A stretch of 64,000 bases of DNA from assembly GCA_965371665.1 (NCBI GenBank), contig CBDUZI010000001.1, positions 44,193-108,192 on the forward strand. Direction: 5' to 3'. Numbering within the stretch: position 1 is the first letter of the stretch; each line of letters begins with the position of its first letter. The notes under the pieces were generated by a model. It was not told the origin of the DNA and ran no database searches. It saw only the letters and a program-made list of their open reading frames with translations. The translations under genes were made by a program, and so were the position numbers. Positions 51,901 through 54,088 of the stretch are shown here, piece after piece. Source of the DNA: JAUVAV01 sp965371665 (lineage in GTDB: Bacteria > Oederibacteriota > JAAXVQ01 > JAUVAV01).

Positions 51901-53882
51901 TGGTGCGTGTCGGGGATAACCGTGCTCATCACCATGCCTACCATGGCCAAAGTCATAACCGCCCCCGAATTATATCTCAGCAGTTGGTTTGCTAAACGCT
52001 TTAGCGCCCACTCGGCAACGTGCGCCAGCCTTTCTTGAATGCCCGCAAATATGGACACATGCCGGAGTGAGTGGGTTTTTAAACTTCTCGCTACTTTCTC
52101 TTCCGCCTCCGTAGGTATCACTTGGGCCTTATTCCCATCTACTTTTATTGCCGCAACTACATCGCTGCATGTGAATCCAGTAAAGCGGTGGACGAGCATG
52201 GAAATTTCCGATGTGAAGCGCGCTACCAGGACATTCTCATTGATTTTTTTCAGGTTCATCAGAACTATTTGAGACCTGCCCGCCGCGTAATTTTTTATCT
52301 TTAACTTATATTCAACCAAAATCTCTGCTGCGCTGGTTTTCTTCGAACTTAACGAGGCGAGTAAGCCTGCTTTTAAAATGGTAATTATAGTGATCAAATC
52401 CAACCGCCTTTTTAGGCTCAAGGCTAAGAATTCTTTCAGACTCATCACCTTATCAGGATTCCCTTGTGGCAGTATTATCCGAAGACTCAGAATATTCTGG
52501 TTCTGGGCCAGGAGTTTTTCCAGGGGTGTGCGCCGCTCGCGCAGGAGCTCGAAGTAGGGGTTCACAATATCCTGACGGCTCAGGCGCGGTTTGATACATA
52601 TATAGGAAACGCCTTTCTGCTTCAACTCTCCCAGGACCATATCCGTGTGGTACCCGCCGGTTACCAGCATGGAAACCTTGGTCTGGTGCTTTTGCATGCG
52701 GGCCATGATATTCTCCACGAACGCCCGGCTCCGCTCATCCGCCACCTGGTAGAAATTCCTTACTTCTCCCAGGTACGCGTCGAGCTTGTAAACCTCCGCG
52801 TCCAGGATAAACTCTTCCAAATCGTCATGGCGCGCGATAAAATCCAGGAATTTCCGCACCTGGAAGCCTTCGGGCGCAACGCGGTATTCGGCCAGGTCCT
52901 GGGGCGAGGCGGAAATATTGACCAGCTTTTCCATAATATCCAGGCGGTGCGAAAGCATATCCAGTTTCTCCTGCTCCGCGCTCGTGTACATCCCGGCCCG
53001 CAGGCGGCGATCCAGCAGATCCAACTCAGTGAACAGTCCGTCCGAATCCACTAAGTCGGAAAACATGGCTTTCCGCTTGGATACATACGCTCTCAGGTTG
53101 GGGTACAAGGAGAGTTCTTCCCGGCCTTGCCTCGCAAAACCATATAAATATACGCTGTACTTCAGCAAAGAGAGATCGCCCTCGCGAAAGGCCTGCTTCT
53201 TCTTGTCCAGAGCCGTAAGCGCCGGATTGTAAATGCCTCTCTTCAGCTCGTCCAGGGTCTCGCGCAAATCAAAGATATATCCCTGGCTTTCATTATTAAG
53301 AAACTTCATTACCGTGGTCCGGTTATGCGCGTACAGGTCAGGGCTCTCAATGCCTTCCAGCCGGATGCGATGTTGGCCAATGGCTGCGTACATCTCGGCC
53401 CCGGTCAGCTTGCCCTGCTTGACCAGATAATGCGCGGTCTCTTTTTTTACTTCCTCCACTGGAAAGGTTGAGATTATGGTGGCATTCACCGGCAATGACG
53501 CGCCTTCTATTCCCACCAGTTCCAGACCATGCTCTCCGGCCAGAACATCTATCATCTTGGCGATATTGTTCTGCACCTCATAGTTGCAGTGCAAATCCTG
53601 CACATGCACTACCAGGCGGTCGCTGCCCTGGAAGGACTGCGTGATAGTCCCCAGCTTATGCGCTATCCTGATTGGCTGCTGGTTGAACATAACCAGGTTG
53701 GCAGGCTGCGGAAAAGACGTTGCTTCAAACGCCCATGTCAGGTAGGGAAACATAAAGGTGACAGAGACTACTATTGAGATAATTTTCGCCCATACCCGGC
53801 GTTGCGGCTTATGCCACTCGGACATAGAGCTTAGTTTTTTCGGGTCCAGGGCTTCTGAAAAACTACGATTAAGGTTTGACAT
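32019..53882 (-). CDS. Giant multidomain protein P2 (7287 aa), chain of sugar-phosphate-metabolism-like domains
   Basis: One uninterrupted reading frame from ATG (53880-53882) to TAA (32019-32021). AGAGGA lies 9 bases upstream of the start and a perfect sigma70 promoter lies further upstream. The first residues, MSN(L/F), agree with P3, supporting the start. Domains in order: N-terminal module (1-665), sugar nucleotidyltransferase-like (1090-1380), ROK kinase-like (1420-1825), APH-like kinase (1850-2200), HExxE domain (H2383), membrane pair (2470-2545), HAD phosphatase (2650-2975), phosphomannomutase (3055-3670), glucose-6-phosphate isomerase (3840-4465), unassigned (4470-4680), HIT (4685-4802), second HExxE (H5176), kinase-like (5315-5590), kinase-like (6030-6255), possible nucleotidyltransferase (6300-6480), C-terminal module (6630-7287). 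It has few membrane segments compared with P1. The central part is visibly more AT-rich than the N-terminal module. Whether the enzyme-like domains are active is unknown; several key sites look altered. Confidence 0.96.
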   Translation of the reverse strand: MSNLNRSFSEALDPKKLSSMSEWHKPQRRVWAKIISIVVSVTFMFPYLTWAFEATSFPQPANLVMFNQQPIRIAHKLGTITQSFQGSDRLVVHVQDLHCNYEVQNNIAKMIDVLAGEHGLELVGIEGASLPVNATIISTFPVEEVKKETAHYLVKQGKLTGAEMYAAIGQHRIRLEGIESPDLYAHNRTTVMKFLNNESQGYIFDLRETLDELKRGIYNPALTALDKKKQAFREGDLSLLKYSVYLYGFARQGREELSLYPNLRAYVSKRKAMFSDLVDSDGLFTELDLLDRRLRAGMYTSAEQEKLDMLSHRLDIMEKLVNISASPQDLAEYRVAPEGFQVRKFLDFIARHDDLEEFILDAEVYKLDAYLGEVRNFYQVADERSRAFVENIMARMQKHQTKVSMLVTGGYHTDMVLGELKQKGVSYICIKPRLSRQDIVNPYFELLRERRTPLEKLLAQNQNILSLRIILPQGNPDKVMSLKEFLALSLKRRLDLITIITILKAGLLASLSSKKTSAAEILVEYKLKIKNYAAGRSQIVLMNLKKINENVLVARFTSEISMLVHRFTGFTCSDVVAAIKVDGNKAQVIPTEAEEKVARSLKTHSLRHVSIFAGIQERLAHVAEWALKRLANQLLRYNSGAVMTLAMVGMVMSTVIPDTHQVIRKTKDGQIDERIPKPISYHEFMEIVGIENLDEQRKTWNDFALEKLEEKDVAKEMLGLFRGYNHVLDTSRIREESHILAMLTNIIVIAYQNENKEIDERIKIIKRLLAGLPKKISRDMRIAADLVARSTLPESKISDISKELEESSSEVKKHILTLLQNPVLLLFPTAEGRVLGFVESGHRSRVEKFWKEFSEQNQEKIAANSWSIPALAILSLLMVVGGGSGKSGDAGEKYNLINKLRSIPAAIIGLVLRTAFGINKTFPQLIQQMSLRLKYHGCLTQLKKAEKIRKQGKNWDAIVITVVDEANKTRIERFLEGRKGRLFRTLTKKELQALNVNELKKTYNTEIIVIVEETKLGEFLGTINADTLAKKTARERYFNKGVFDLPFDKFSTFFKLNRKKKKEIRNILGEKDLSDASGELKEQVFEYIWNQKSRVLGLHTAGTAKRDHPVTLLEEVMGNKTFIPIINRTMLEEQIIQSFMLLEDREFVYGTTTWLATDDAWVPSKKCIGSKRAIQIFTVTQPLDKKHESFGVLGVGKDGGIIKSFEKKSFDKVLSPAFPDREVDISLWNNRLTHEVSSYASEVYGEWIKEGKQLNFTHDFLTPAVTSWEECKADGISRENWEKAQKIVAEFGKPGAINLGNNSLWMAMGKIHEVLSVYTQAPYHPVLRKLLGVKSNIINSPEVEKAIKEGTLIVEKGAIVVNSDIQEGMIRKNTVVYGCKIKGLETKGNCMVWNIKEPNKEILVEENIVLSDIPYKNMRIDWPVDKNPGEFWEAAIFPGGLSWQELNRLVKEAAVRMETTALLIKLDKDTIHIGYRIYKEDEKRPVLVKARDVKWRELLKQDGIIDEDGKPIDEEKARERLLELLEVFCYDSFNELREMGVPIGDSLKLEITAGAPVSEEKGIIKSHPKFFNSSINMRNWTESLREKLGMEKINMNLWNDALAMARKLENGTHILWNYGGIGSAAVINKEYVERASEFGHQLVGICKNGKIEKWEWRSGRIPGSKEFRELDRNIEELEGEFSLEEWISTFLARRYLKNLIAENDFDSSKKLMDIAMMGRGAINDFIDKNSAEAGIEKFAENIEKMTLSKLLELVKSGHELSVRFVIESIAFQALEGGEEAKQAAGDFLDGVWKDFGAAVKVWKEQFFRHEFTENIVMTGDLGSLLSSGNRLDGFKETTGIENVFFAKESYFDEEAPPKDKLSKSSKVDKIKYPPLEERVEAVKSLIKIKSYEEQDWPDYIKKVVKITLSSDEKCLLAPVAADVEVARRIIDIIKELSKAEEPPVLPLIKVKDKGESAEAVEDDFLIKAGNYYFVLFEYPGTEPLKSEEQSGERLKELGRLIGSFHELLKDFELPITVEKNTFADIFNMINISDLNNLKFELGAKERRKEKMESGEKMYLQAYMLIEKQIKYIGKTVSEYEKLPKEKIINNHIAFPSVVRNEKGELKIVDFTNVRTGQPVIEEFRNPITSRILQEPRTFSKADLLIILSGFMEKRSLTNDELLCLIDGIRATFLWDIINRCLNHMDELNSNAEYGKRFADHLDVLKKMDAFEGEFYMFERSEESDQKWLKEVKEYMQSAGVVKTVSKKKAPGTADVGFWEDLRLRIRIGFHRLIGRSRDVPLDEKVEGIFSRGPPSRDDGYDTRYESILTDIQKKRIVLRSIDLGNKKGFPRLNRKINRDIYAHPVVERNPETRDVTKIIIYVTNAFIKDSQKNPNLLAGIIAHEYGENMLGKSHSQACADEIYFASDKARALGLGDLQKYALDQAAQEGDIAYLSKLQKSHEKKKDKDNHFRNYVEKCLKKTAAAKEKPNPRALSPVGLVFMFTLAYYFSALGFTLANTFMLNSTGLELMPVSIIIALGISLAVVSLVIMFASLAVGYRILSARVRDADEKLTPARKKRIAAWEAEGIRNKSTLTGEPIAYFDESSTDTEHPYGTIMADLNRLSMYPMVGEIILVHARAHQRWVQKRTSRIPQKYIRQTPKGFDPNAEVKIRAIFMDNDSTITESGTSAPKGNNLEQIKRALKLKIPVLIISGSPLLKEEKVRFYTFENENEDKYIEQTISYEKEALEDRVIKLIQTEMKKAGDQEYLQYLEIKGIGGVETITFDKKGNSEYSRDETKRFKPGEQRDFGKAISIAYLEMLSKKIDVSFADAIEEINKADNIIKVMEIFKKAVKDRSDAFYFLFDSEINITAPDGNVEGYQVRERFLEILKEMGYVLDDKDYFTNAGKIFSKITLTKKANEIEKWEENIKKEGAAIGIGDSLTDDFLWFEGFKEPYFPIYLGGAKEVVSYPNLIIARDNKGRDAFGYKGSGLALENYLDCYENGQTYIELPFYDNRHSLREIRALTKRASPSGWRGRIDYASSQIYAYSSMILSIIRSVPEVIQARFRIAKEEPKPDEKGVEKGLPVKPAEYSLHDRPENVLALFAEAVNRGGEESYSILKQMAKSDPEVLIDYFESGLHKAAEKMPEAMFGGGFGYDIRGNAWKVKVGKVELTPDLTPMNCYLIGKALGTRYASDGKGMLITGDQRIHTPALKLAMALGAASVGAKVEFSDEILGTGEHGLLSGENPSDQVVMVQVSGSHGVVEKNGFKIKVDKDGALEPFYGQELSGLYENIKSKLFKTTKESIQIGEISGLTEKMVDYYDQVLPKIDPKQPIVFDCRNSALIPVLKALVAKRGLQDVTWINDTPDGNMPGGIWDPSKREALEKCQEEVKKRNQELERAGSEYKAIGFVFDGDGDRCSAILEDGEAVLASDMPLPFYQRFLSDPINQEVRKKLGEAGAEDIWLIGDVRADSKLLQIFEKYGNIKDYYNPVGYPAYRDILKMRIRSIKEFVKSSELAKDEKFMEKFEYFINTYFIAEASGHQFFHICPNYPEKVIDSGIAVAFNLLYIKETLREVEARNEKVGLPEKEGPYLLTDLFEAFPKAISSDEIRIVVPNSVKFELEKRMIEKLKAWYEGRLKPIPIGIELEGDVRFQRANEGIIEVDGLKLQLKSGGTLLFRKSNTGEQATLIFEGSSAEELIQLMEDMEALILETQKKLIQDGYEDAAKIDIQDLIQKRNDAKAKYHVAKGDTRRPVETAKSVEPTEPQTATEFMREVKDVMDMLGLEEPGRNLDIMKRVLDVQSFVKKLMEKLIAKGMKEEEAEETVLNILMEIPGFKPIALKYVVLEAKDSEEGLPEKESRKDCNFLKIDVDEAGSHTHASSAYQPLNEEDGPLSALMMEKFRQAKDTVFNYRDDMILYVGRFLFPDKKEFKDKPHAYKEAPKINNQEMSDLREAIDKLRTFLLEDENVRLEEIDNFIGVGIGANEMYLHQHAQEFNQLAEELGLDFRWAVVDNPSDLPRVKKTLKSRITRKNTLSLNMSRSGSTTEPADFFDMLKNKIIKVIIWANKGRFKEKIGAWIKKKFPKTAAILNIDNTPGTIGGRHMNLKTDMVYGPLFVALTIMGYQLFKDKKQAADWAEEMLKVYVENLYAANQNLSPKQVAADGKPAKAAIENEASELANELLRKRDVEGRKKCPVIHSPSLKHYATEFLQNMNEGAPSPGKAGNNNIHYLCDFSQSKDSMTKAGEEKLPEWKDYIEVINARPELYQVLFIIDLSSENEAAKMLAQAQQLKNSGVPVKIVTLKLRKLEEGKKKEEKIEIFKHNLAVQAQATALLQTMVTTFTHLTDRDPNSNDAVKMTREITVVIQDIIVELLKYIWVRIKMLVSAKYRDEIVRIPLETIDSTLKSKIEEAQADALKELVKEKQIKPEAEDKPLPLVFQEFVKDVNLLVEGLEIDKETVTDYFVGAMPKKTVSADMAESGGLPSAKIAAALSLVEFGKKLGRFVREAVLPALSQEVIVYEKEGIRISFACPEKWSEKQKQDYQIKFEKDLPEVIAKYLDDRLREENRRATTTTIGLGHMDADSGNPNIAAIERIVNTNLAKFGINAVRMPFPRFAHTAIEAFQALPRNVANIALLPTQSFKGKFGSTKIRDRLTVKIVNIIYELSNIARMAIAGSPTVLIDYRNNEQLPKIKAILEDALGLLAQRMDREEPCAHCLGGLGLKHVLFETRNFRVVCDVHPLRAGHILIIPKEHINCMANLSPEMFKEYEQAYERAKDFLKNAYGEDYIVVGFEHGPGYQEVKHAHAHAHVLAIPKAKLEGIDVDNVQEIVNYIIGKGYSAEKITTDFRTKLGNELTDKGTYLFIEINDEKYLVKPEAKTSEKEPRFFRDRIARLLGVEERAASLAAEKNPKLMKRFELEIAALERSYKSLEKGVKESSARWYDQMGGAVVGIGVIEGALWINGILPLFGIIGISSIFIIAAGLYGWVKAEMIKYAFSDKAKYQGLIEQLTKYEQFDPSVKDMKNKVISKITPDGRIYLHERTKYLPRFIQYTELVHVLLGQKKVPMILVYMLEPWGGLFLYISYYVKQKIGREEKKADIQGDLKVIGPYYLRDDTKQKLINEAIEEQGGWREQAGEIGLEFLEISKTREQIFAKIIIDHEKKMPEGVCSTYFIDEEHNIVIILGSELLEDEKEEAIFHEIKEAKFMRESIAGIPGNQLTDRKLQEYKRQAHIRASALQSLLYAVKDNDGKILGPTPLHQRMIKAMSPAQLEQIIEEERTYQHSVVEREKISEDLKKYEIMLKNEAQRIQAEKKQAQKEAAGIGDERGKEPEYDYQRTEINGVMINFRKRKDTKIERRAKGYMKEGFDTVKEALMNEGLLEDWVGKEEAGKIKELNIDFFKHGDRRLVFKVSGDNIKPFVVKWVYQVEARGIDEQINDMLQVYMKTKEYYGDDKIVVPLVGANTDRVYIEEFLDGLERDELMDVFIKQGKSMNEIARIEAFGLARVWSATQDEFGNGMIFLDHHGRDVLFVADDNGKYIAKFFDFEFVEKGVSPAKMIAFYMNPSSSRTLFSIKPEKYARDFYQGIIDARGGIQGKKGLEFLERAFKENAELPGLKIFLADLKKKRAQSTRISRGQKGSAIPLGMTAISLPLLGGYGLMNFLTTQGIMIPTAAIGAPVLFLLPLALVPMLLVYSLVLARGTNLPGSGLMYRGVRLIRSWGKDLGIFGLKRTVGPEIVRPDITKKRTLTRFWEQAGRIRYNVPILFRRPGWLDAFPRVRGLWIMGQAMGRRVLMGATAANQADIADLETSLRKKFLSSVQIPRPGIRAGQNFGQISRGGQWMKRFNEKSVGDFEDITEDMRDVAALIKEKSGAADREVNILVTNAVVANSRDYMLGLDAKDPPGEISKRIKDVLKARGLKAETTILLTQEVLEMIKTFAAADKKLEKTLRAAYISHEKICQRIGHAQARDLEKKKYPELYAKYPQEGLLREVLHATIVSQHIANLMNKGEYQKANEMYKKDGIPGEFGMEMIKVLKDMLGVEQWQKLCETENVVILKGKEIIEIALGNREVSHISAGGFRITYKIKNAPIMVKVFTNKGGIKKEIRLLKYLSRESKKQGLPCPVPEFGRHLKIKSSAKELTGDIITEQFVGKWDLWEFLQNTRHSQANKLKAIKNSARNLVIMHRLCGMIPRDFSRLSNYRVDENCSTWIVDTGYAQWWIVENIIHRGGVGWKVSRARLKKLLLSKFVEELGFKAKNIDIKLIREAVNEAIESVHAEESNTAQSGDVSDEKDEFQLVRKRQYTPAGIAAFPKENILQPGIGRMRLERTNKGTNVISMFEHKRLEEELKAGNLFANLNDSLKERMIERSRLLLEGTVTHSGPKLKLLDYLIKRYSLDRRDITALIGVGSYFLIKNPYEVDVILVLKNDNSRDIISLEDDYKVRIKIPHLRDYADGTNIFLDLTIYNEATFNELQAEKYYGRTLPIIGQTPSRKPLLNGHKSELEFMLKQANKSISMRTYEGYYHAISRLMAINVMLVLIDPQEEIIRDMKEITAEIERGKVFLPLQRAKDLLELRDKYDAFSREDKIKFIAETQKHFEDTKEEMRSKGIYLGIIDAITARLRNAGAKQSRAVIKKEHANSQPASRLEYNKPIRRHEPVLDGLPVIRRVWIGVLGALVGVIMGVGGVFGMQTLALPSDAEINRDSAIIDLKYEYGARYDFNLKNFKPDRLRVKVLDKKAVKSWRYWSSRLFGLPIECLIEKEKEEKDELEIYVPKHVLAAALSLSGKDENGRGYLRGRISRWVNSLARLHLGHTMRYQAAREDMLIRRGLRWFLLWNRTNRLLWHGGDYAHDRLEAGPTVSDYLKGEELTVNPAEILRVVLHMVKIAKELDITLGGQMPDIDELLKTMKTKDYYSEKVGINKLLDVLEENSGLFKELLNENAFKDKASRDMIAAGVADVAMMYNEVDVNVNARISEMSQVKRLETLATEKYIRQLHGILETISNNRPEGLEEKAFFDRVEKMQACLEEMANAAETGKLIQLTDKNARYLAGEINCLESAKTRFSECGPDFKREVLFVSSPVAEMHKVKIGNKIYKFPTRTISEAMLPEVEGEKSGAIKKIKILINQGVYPVKKFRGRKARLDENTWEKVDDKLGSLGSEFSKQEIDAPLAGDLFSNKHGKLEEKYGFLLAARGRKARARAQGEFVRGIIRYMYRYAEENPNDPKIEDHLIFINALFAGMEEIDNTKEELATYQGESFHIPVVLLARGYRGALGYLLDLLSAKNKDGKVRGEVAGDVLRKYFRRLFKLRMSGAA
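34440..34990 (-). other. Possible pol-beta-type nucleotidyltransferase-like domain of P2
   Basis: Residues about 6298-6482. ALIGVGSYFLIKNPYEVDVILVLKN has the Gly-Ser followed by an acidic strand of that fold, and FLDLTIYNEATF may supply the third acidic strand. Only one Asp of the expected D-x-D is seen, so it could be inactive or unrelated. Confidence 0.35.
35110..35800 (-). other. Kinase-like domain 2 of P2
   Basis: Residues about 6028-6258. VSHISAGGFRITYKIKNAPIMVKVF fits the glycine-rich loop and lysine strand, IITEQFVGKWDLWEFL the hinge, and GMIPRDFSRLSNYRVDENCS followed by TWIVDTGYAQW the catalytic and metal-binding loops. The pattern is closest to Kdo/lipopolysaccharide-kinase-like folds. 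Confidence 0.5.
35810..37105 (-). other. Unassigned P2 region with membrane hairpin
   Basis: Residues about 5593-6025. Basic start, three or so hydrophobic segments at 36850-37050 (VLFLLPLALVPMLLVYSLVL), then a soluble helical unit with REVNILVTNAVVANSRDYM and ISHEKICQRIGHAQ. Not recognised. Confidence 0.4.
37110..37950 (-). other. Kinase-like domain 1 of P2
   Basis: Residues about 5312-5591. DRRLVFKVSGDNIKPFVVKW fits the N-lobe with its lysine strand, RVYIEEFLDGLE the hinge, MIFLDHHGRDVLFVADDNG the catalytic loop with an altered HxD, and IAKFFDFEFVEKG the metal-binding Asp. This resembles protein-kinase-like sugar or lipid kinases rather than Ser/Thr kinases. Confidence 0.5.
37960..39470 (-). 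other. P2 region with membrane segments, second HExxE motif and coiled coil
   Basis: Residues about 4805-5308. Two hydrophobic segments near 38990-39100, a membrane-proximal part (PMILVYMLEPWGGLFLYISY), then EEAIFHEIKEAKFM with H5176, and a long charged coiled coil at about 37990-38150. The HEIKE motif and a following basic helix ending ASALQSLL parallel the HEYGE domain earlier in P2. Confidence 0.5.
39480..39835 (-). other. HIT-family domain of P2
   Basis: Residues about 4683-4802, the usual length for HIT. CAHC near the start, FRVVCDVHPLRAGHILIIPK as the conserved middle, and the catalytic histidine triad KHAHAHAHVLAIPK near 4780. HIT proteins hydrolyse or transfer nucleotidyl groups; the CxxC resembles the GalT/Fhit-like branch. 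All triad histidines are present. Confidence 0.83.
39840..40475 (-). other. Unassigned domain of P2 between isomerase and HIT domains
   Basis: Residues about 4470-4682. Contains RRATTTTIGLGHMDADSG, FGINAVRMPFPRF, NIALLPTQSFKGKFG and SPTVLIDYRN. Looks like a compact alpha/beta domain, but no family is recognised. Confidence 0.4.
40480..42370 (-). other. Glucose-6-phosphate isomerase-like domain of P2
   Basis: Residues about 3838-4468. FIGVGIGANEMYLHQH is the first SIS strand, LSLNMSRSGSTTEP the sugar-phosphate-binding SIS loop, ILNIDNTPGTIGGRHMNLK the active-site arginine region, PVIHSPSLKHY the second-lobe counterpart, and LTDRDPNSNDAVKMTRE the late conserved stretch before the C-terminal helix. 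The family interconverts glucose 6-phosphate and fructose 6-phosphate. It immediately follows the mutase domain. Confidence 0.82.
42870..44720 (-). other. Phosphomannomutase/phosphoglucomutase-like domain of P2
   Basis: Residues about 3055-3670, slightly longer than the usual 450-550. The phosphoserine loop is VQVSGSHGVVEKNGFK near 3236. The metal loop FVFDGDGDRCSAI near 3392 is intact. The sugar loop is EASGHQFF, and the domain 4 phosphate loop is FRKSNTGEQATLIFEGSS. The family interconverts hexose 6- and 1-phosphates. The serine loop deviates from TASHNP, so activity is plausible but not assured. Confidence 0.88.
44950..45945 (-). other. HAD-superfamily phosphatase-like domain of P2
   Basis: Residues about 2647-2978. 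Motif I is IFMDNDSTITES (D2657 and D2659), motif II is VLIISGSPLL, and motif IV is GIGDSLTDDFLWF near 2916. There is a large cap insertion between them. The arrangement fits Cof/sucrose-phosphatase-like or phosphomannomutase-like HAD enzymes. All three visible motifs keep their acidic residues. Confidence 0.72.
45960..46590 (-). other. P2 membrane pair and short linker
   Basis: Residues about 2432-2641. Two hydrophobic segments (VGLVFMFTLAYYFSALGF and VSIIIALGISLAVVSLVIMF) followed by a basic, hydrophilic linker with ILVHARAHQRWVQKR. This is one of the few clear membrane crossings of P2 after the N-terminal module, placing the HAD domain on the opposite side from the HEYGE domain. Confidence 0.6.
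46600..47210 (-). other. HExxE-containing domain of P2 (metallopeptidase-like or derivative)
   Basis: Residues about 2225-2428. AGIIAHEYGENMLG with H2383, then HSQACADEIYFASDKARALG. The His-Glu pair and the downstream Glu resemble a zinc-protease helix, but the second His is replaced by Glu (HEYGE). A second domain with the same arrangement is at 38100-38400. Confidence 0.5.
47280..48330 (-). other. APH-like (aminoglycoside/choline-kinase fold) phosphotransferase domain of P2, tentative
   Basis: Residues about 1851-2200. LGRLIGSFHELLKDFEL fits the helix before the catalytic loop. INNHIAFPSVVRNEKGELKIVDFTNVRTG looks like the catalytic loop and metal-binding Asp of this fold, with an altered H-x-D. 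Tentative because the N-lobe is not distinctive. Confidence 0.5.
48400..49630 (-). other. ROK-family sugar-kinase-like domain of P2
   Basis: Residues about 1418-1828. LKLEITAGAPVSEEKGII, PKFFNSSINMRNW, NLWNDALAMARKLENG (N-D-A near 1602), ILWNYGGIGSAAVIN, SEFGHQLVG and WRSGRIPG follow the ROK order; NIVMTGDLGSLL matches the last strand. The Cys-rich zinc motif expected after the GH is absent (GICKNGKIEKW). A phosphorylation activity on a hexose is therefore possible but doubtful. Confidence 0.72.
49740..50620 (-). other. Sugar nucleotidyltransferase-like domain of P2
   Basis: Residues about 1090-1380. LGLHTAGTAKRDHPVTLLEE followed by GNKTFIPIINRTMLE resembles the opening loop of NDP-sugar pyrophosphorylases (AGG-x-GTR-x-x-PLT ... 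K-x-x-x-P). FGVLGVGKDGGIIKSFEKKS resembles their conserved middle strand and loop. A C-terminal stretch with repeating hydrophobics (TLIVEKGAIVVNSDIQEGMI, NTVVYGCKIKG) fits a left-handed beta-helix tail. The canonical glycine-rich signature is degraded (HTAGTAKR). Confidence 0.55.
50630..51890 (-). other. Unassigned helical linker of P2 with one membrane segment
   Basis: Residues about 665-1085. Charged helices, a hydrophobic stretch SIPALAILSLLMVVGG at about 51230-51300, then a small alpha/beta unit with WDAIVITVVDEANK and TEIIVIVEET. Not recognised; the alpha/beta unit may belong to the following nucleotidyltransferase. Confidence 0.4.
51890..53882 (-). other. P2 N-terminal module (signal/anchor plus globular domain plus membrane segment)
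   Basis: Residues 1-665. Long charged leader (MSNLNRSFSEALDPKK), PQRRVWAK, hydrophobic core IISIVVSVTFMFPYLTW, and WAFEA with a possible cleavage after TWA. The globular part has VVHVQDLHCNYE and LLVTGGYHTDMV. A final hydrophobic segment (SGAVMTLAMVGMVMSTVIP) closes the module. It is nearly identical to P3 up to this point and completely different afterwards. Bases 53497-53797 are identical to 62793-63093. Confidence 0.85.
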
Positions 53883-53891
53883 AAGGGATCA

Positions 53892-53897
53892 TCCTCT
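53892..53897 (-). promoter_or_regulatory. Ribosome binding site of P2
   Basis: AGAGGA on the coding strand, 9 bases upstream of the ATG at 53882; fixes the upstream start rather than the internal MSEWH methionine. Confidence 0.7.
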
Positions 53898-53928
53898 TTC
53901 CCGTGATGGTATTTTATTTAATGATGTA

Positions 53929-53957
53929 ATTATAGCACGAAAACCGGGGTGTGTCAA
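53929..53957 (-). promoter_or_regulatory. Perfect-consensus sigma70 promoter of P2
   Basis: TTGACA (53952-53957), exactly 17 bases, TATAAT (53929-53934) on the coding strand. Both hexamers match consensus. The expected transcript starts about 40 bases before the ATG. Confidence 0.9.
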
Positions 53958-54027
53958 ATCAAGCAGATAATAAATATTTTAAAAATGGGCAAAGAAGGAA
54001 GGAAGTTTCATTTCGAAACAAAACGCA

Positions 54028-54074
54028 AATCAGGGGCGCGTTGTTCTCTGTCCGGAAACAGCGTGCCCCTGATT
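54028..54074 (-). terminator. Hairpin terminator of P3
   Basis: Arms 54028-54040 and 54062-54074 (AATCAGGGGC-type, 13 bp with one G-U pair), loop about 21 bases that can pair further, followed on the coding strand by TTTGCGTTTTGTTT. It begins 15 bases after the P3 stop codon, so P3 is probably a monocistronic unit. Confidence 0.75.
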
Positions 54075-54088
54075 TTCAGGCCTGAATC

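Noticed and set aside
53497..53797. An insertion sequence as the cause of the repeated 300 bp in P2 and P3
   Set aside because: The repeat is in the same frame and same position of homologous modules, with no terminal inverted repeats or transposase. Duplication or gene conversion explains it.
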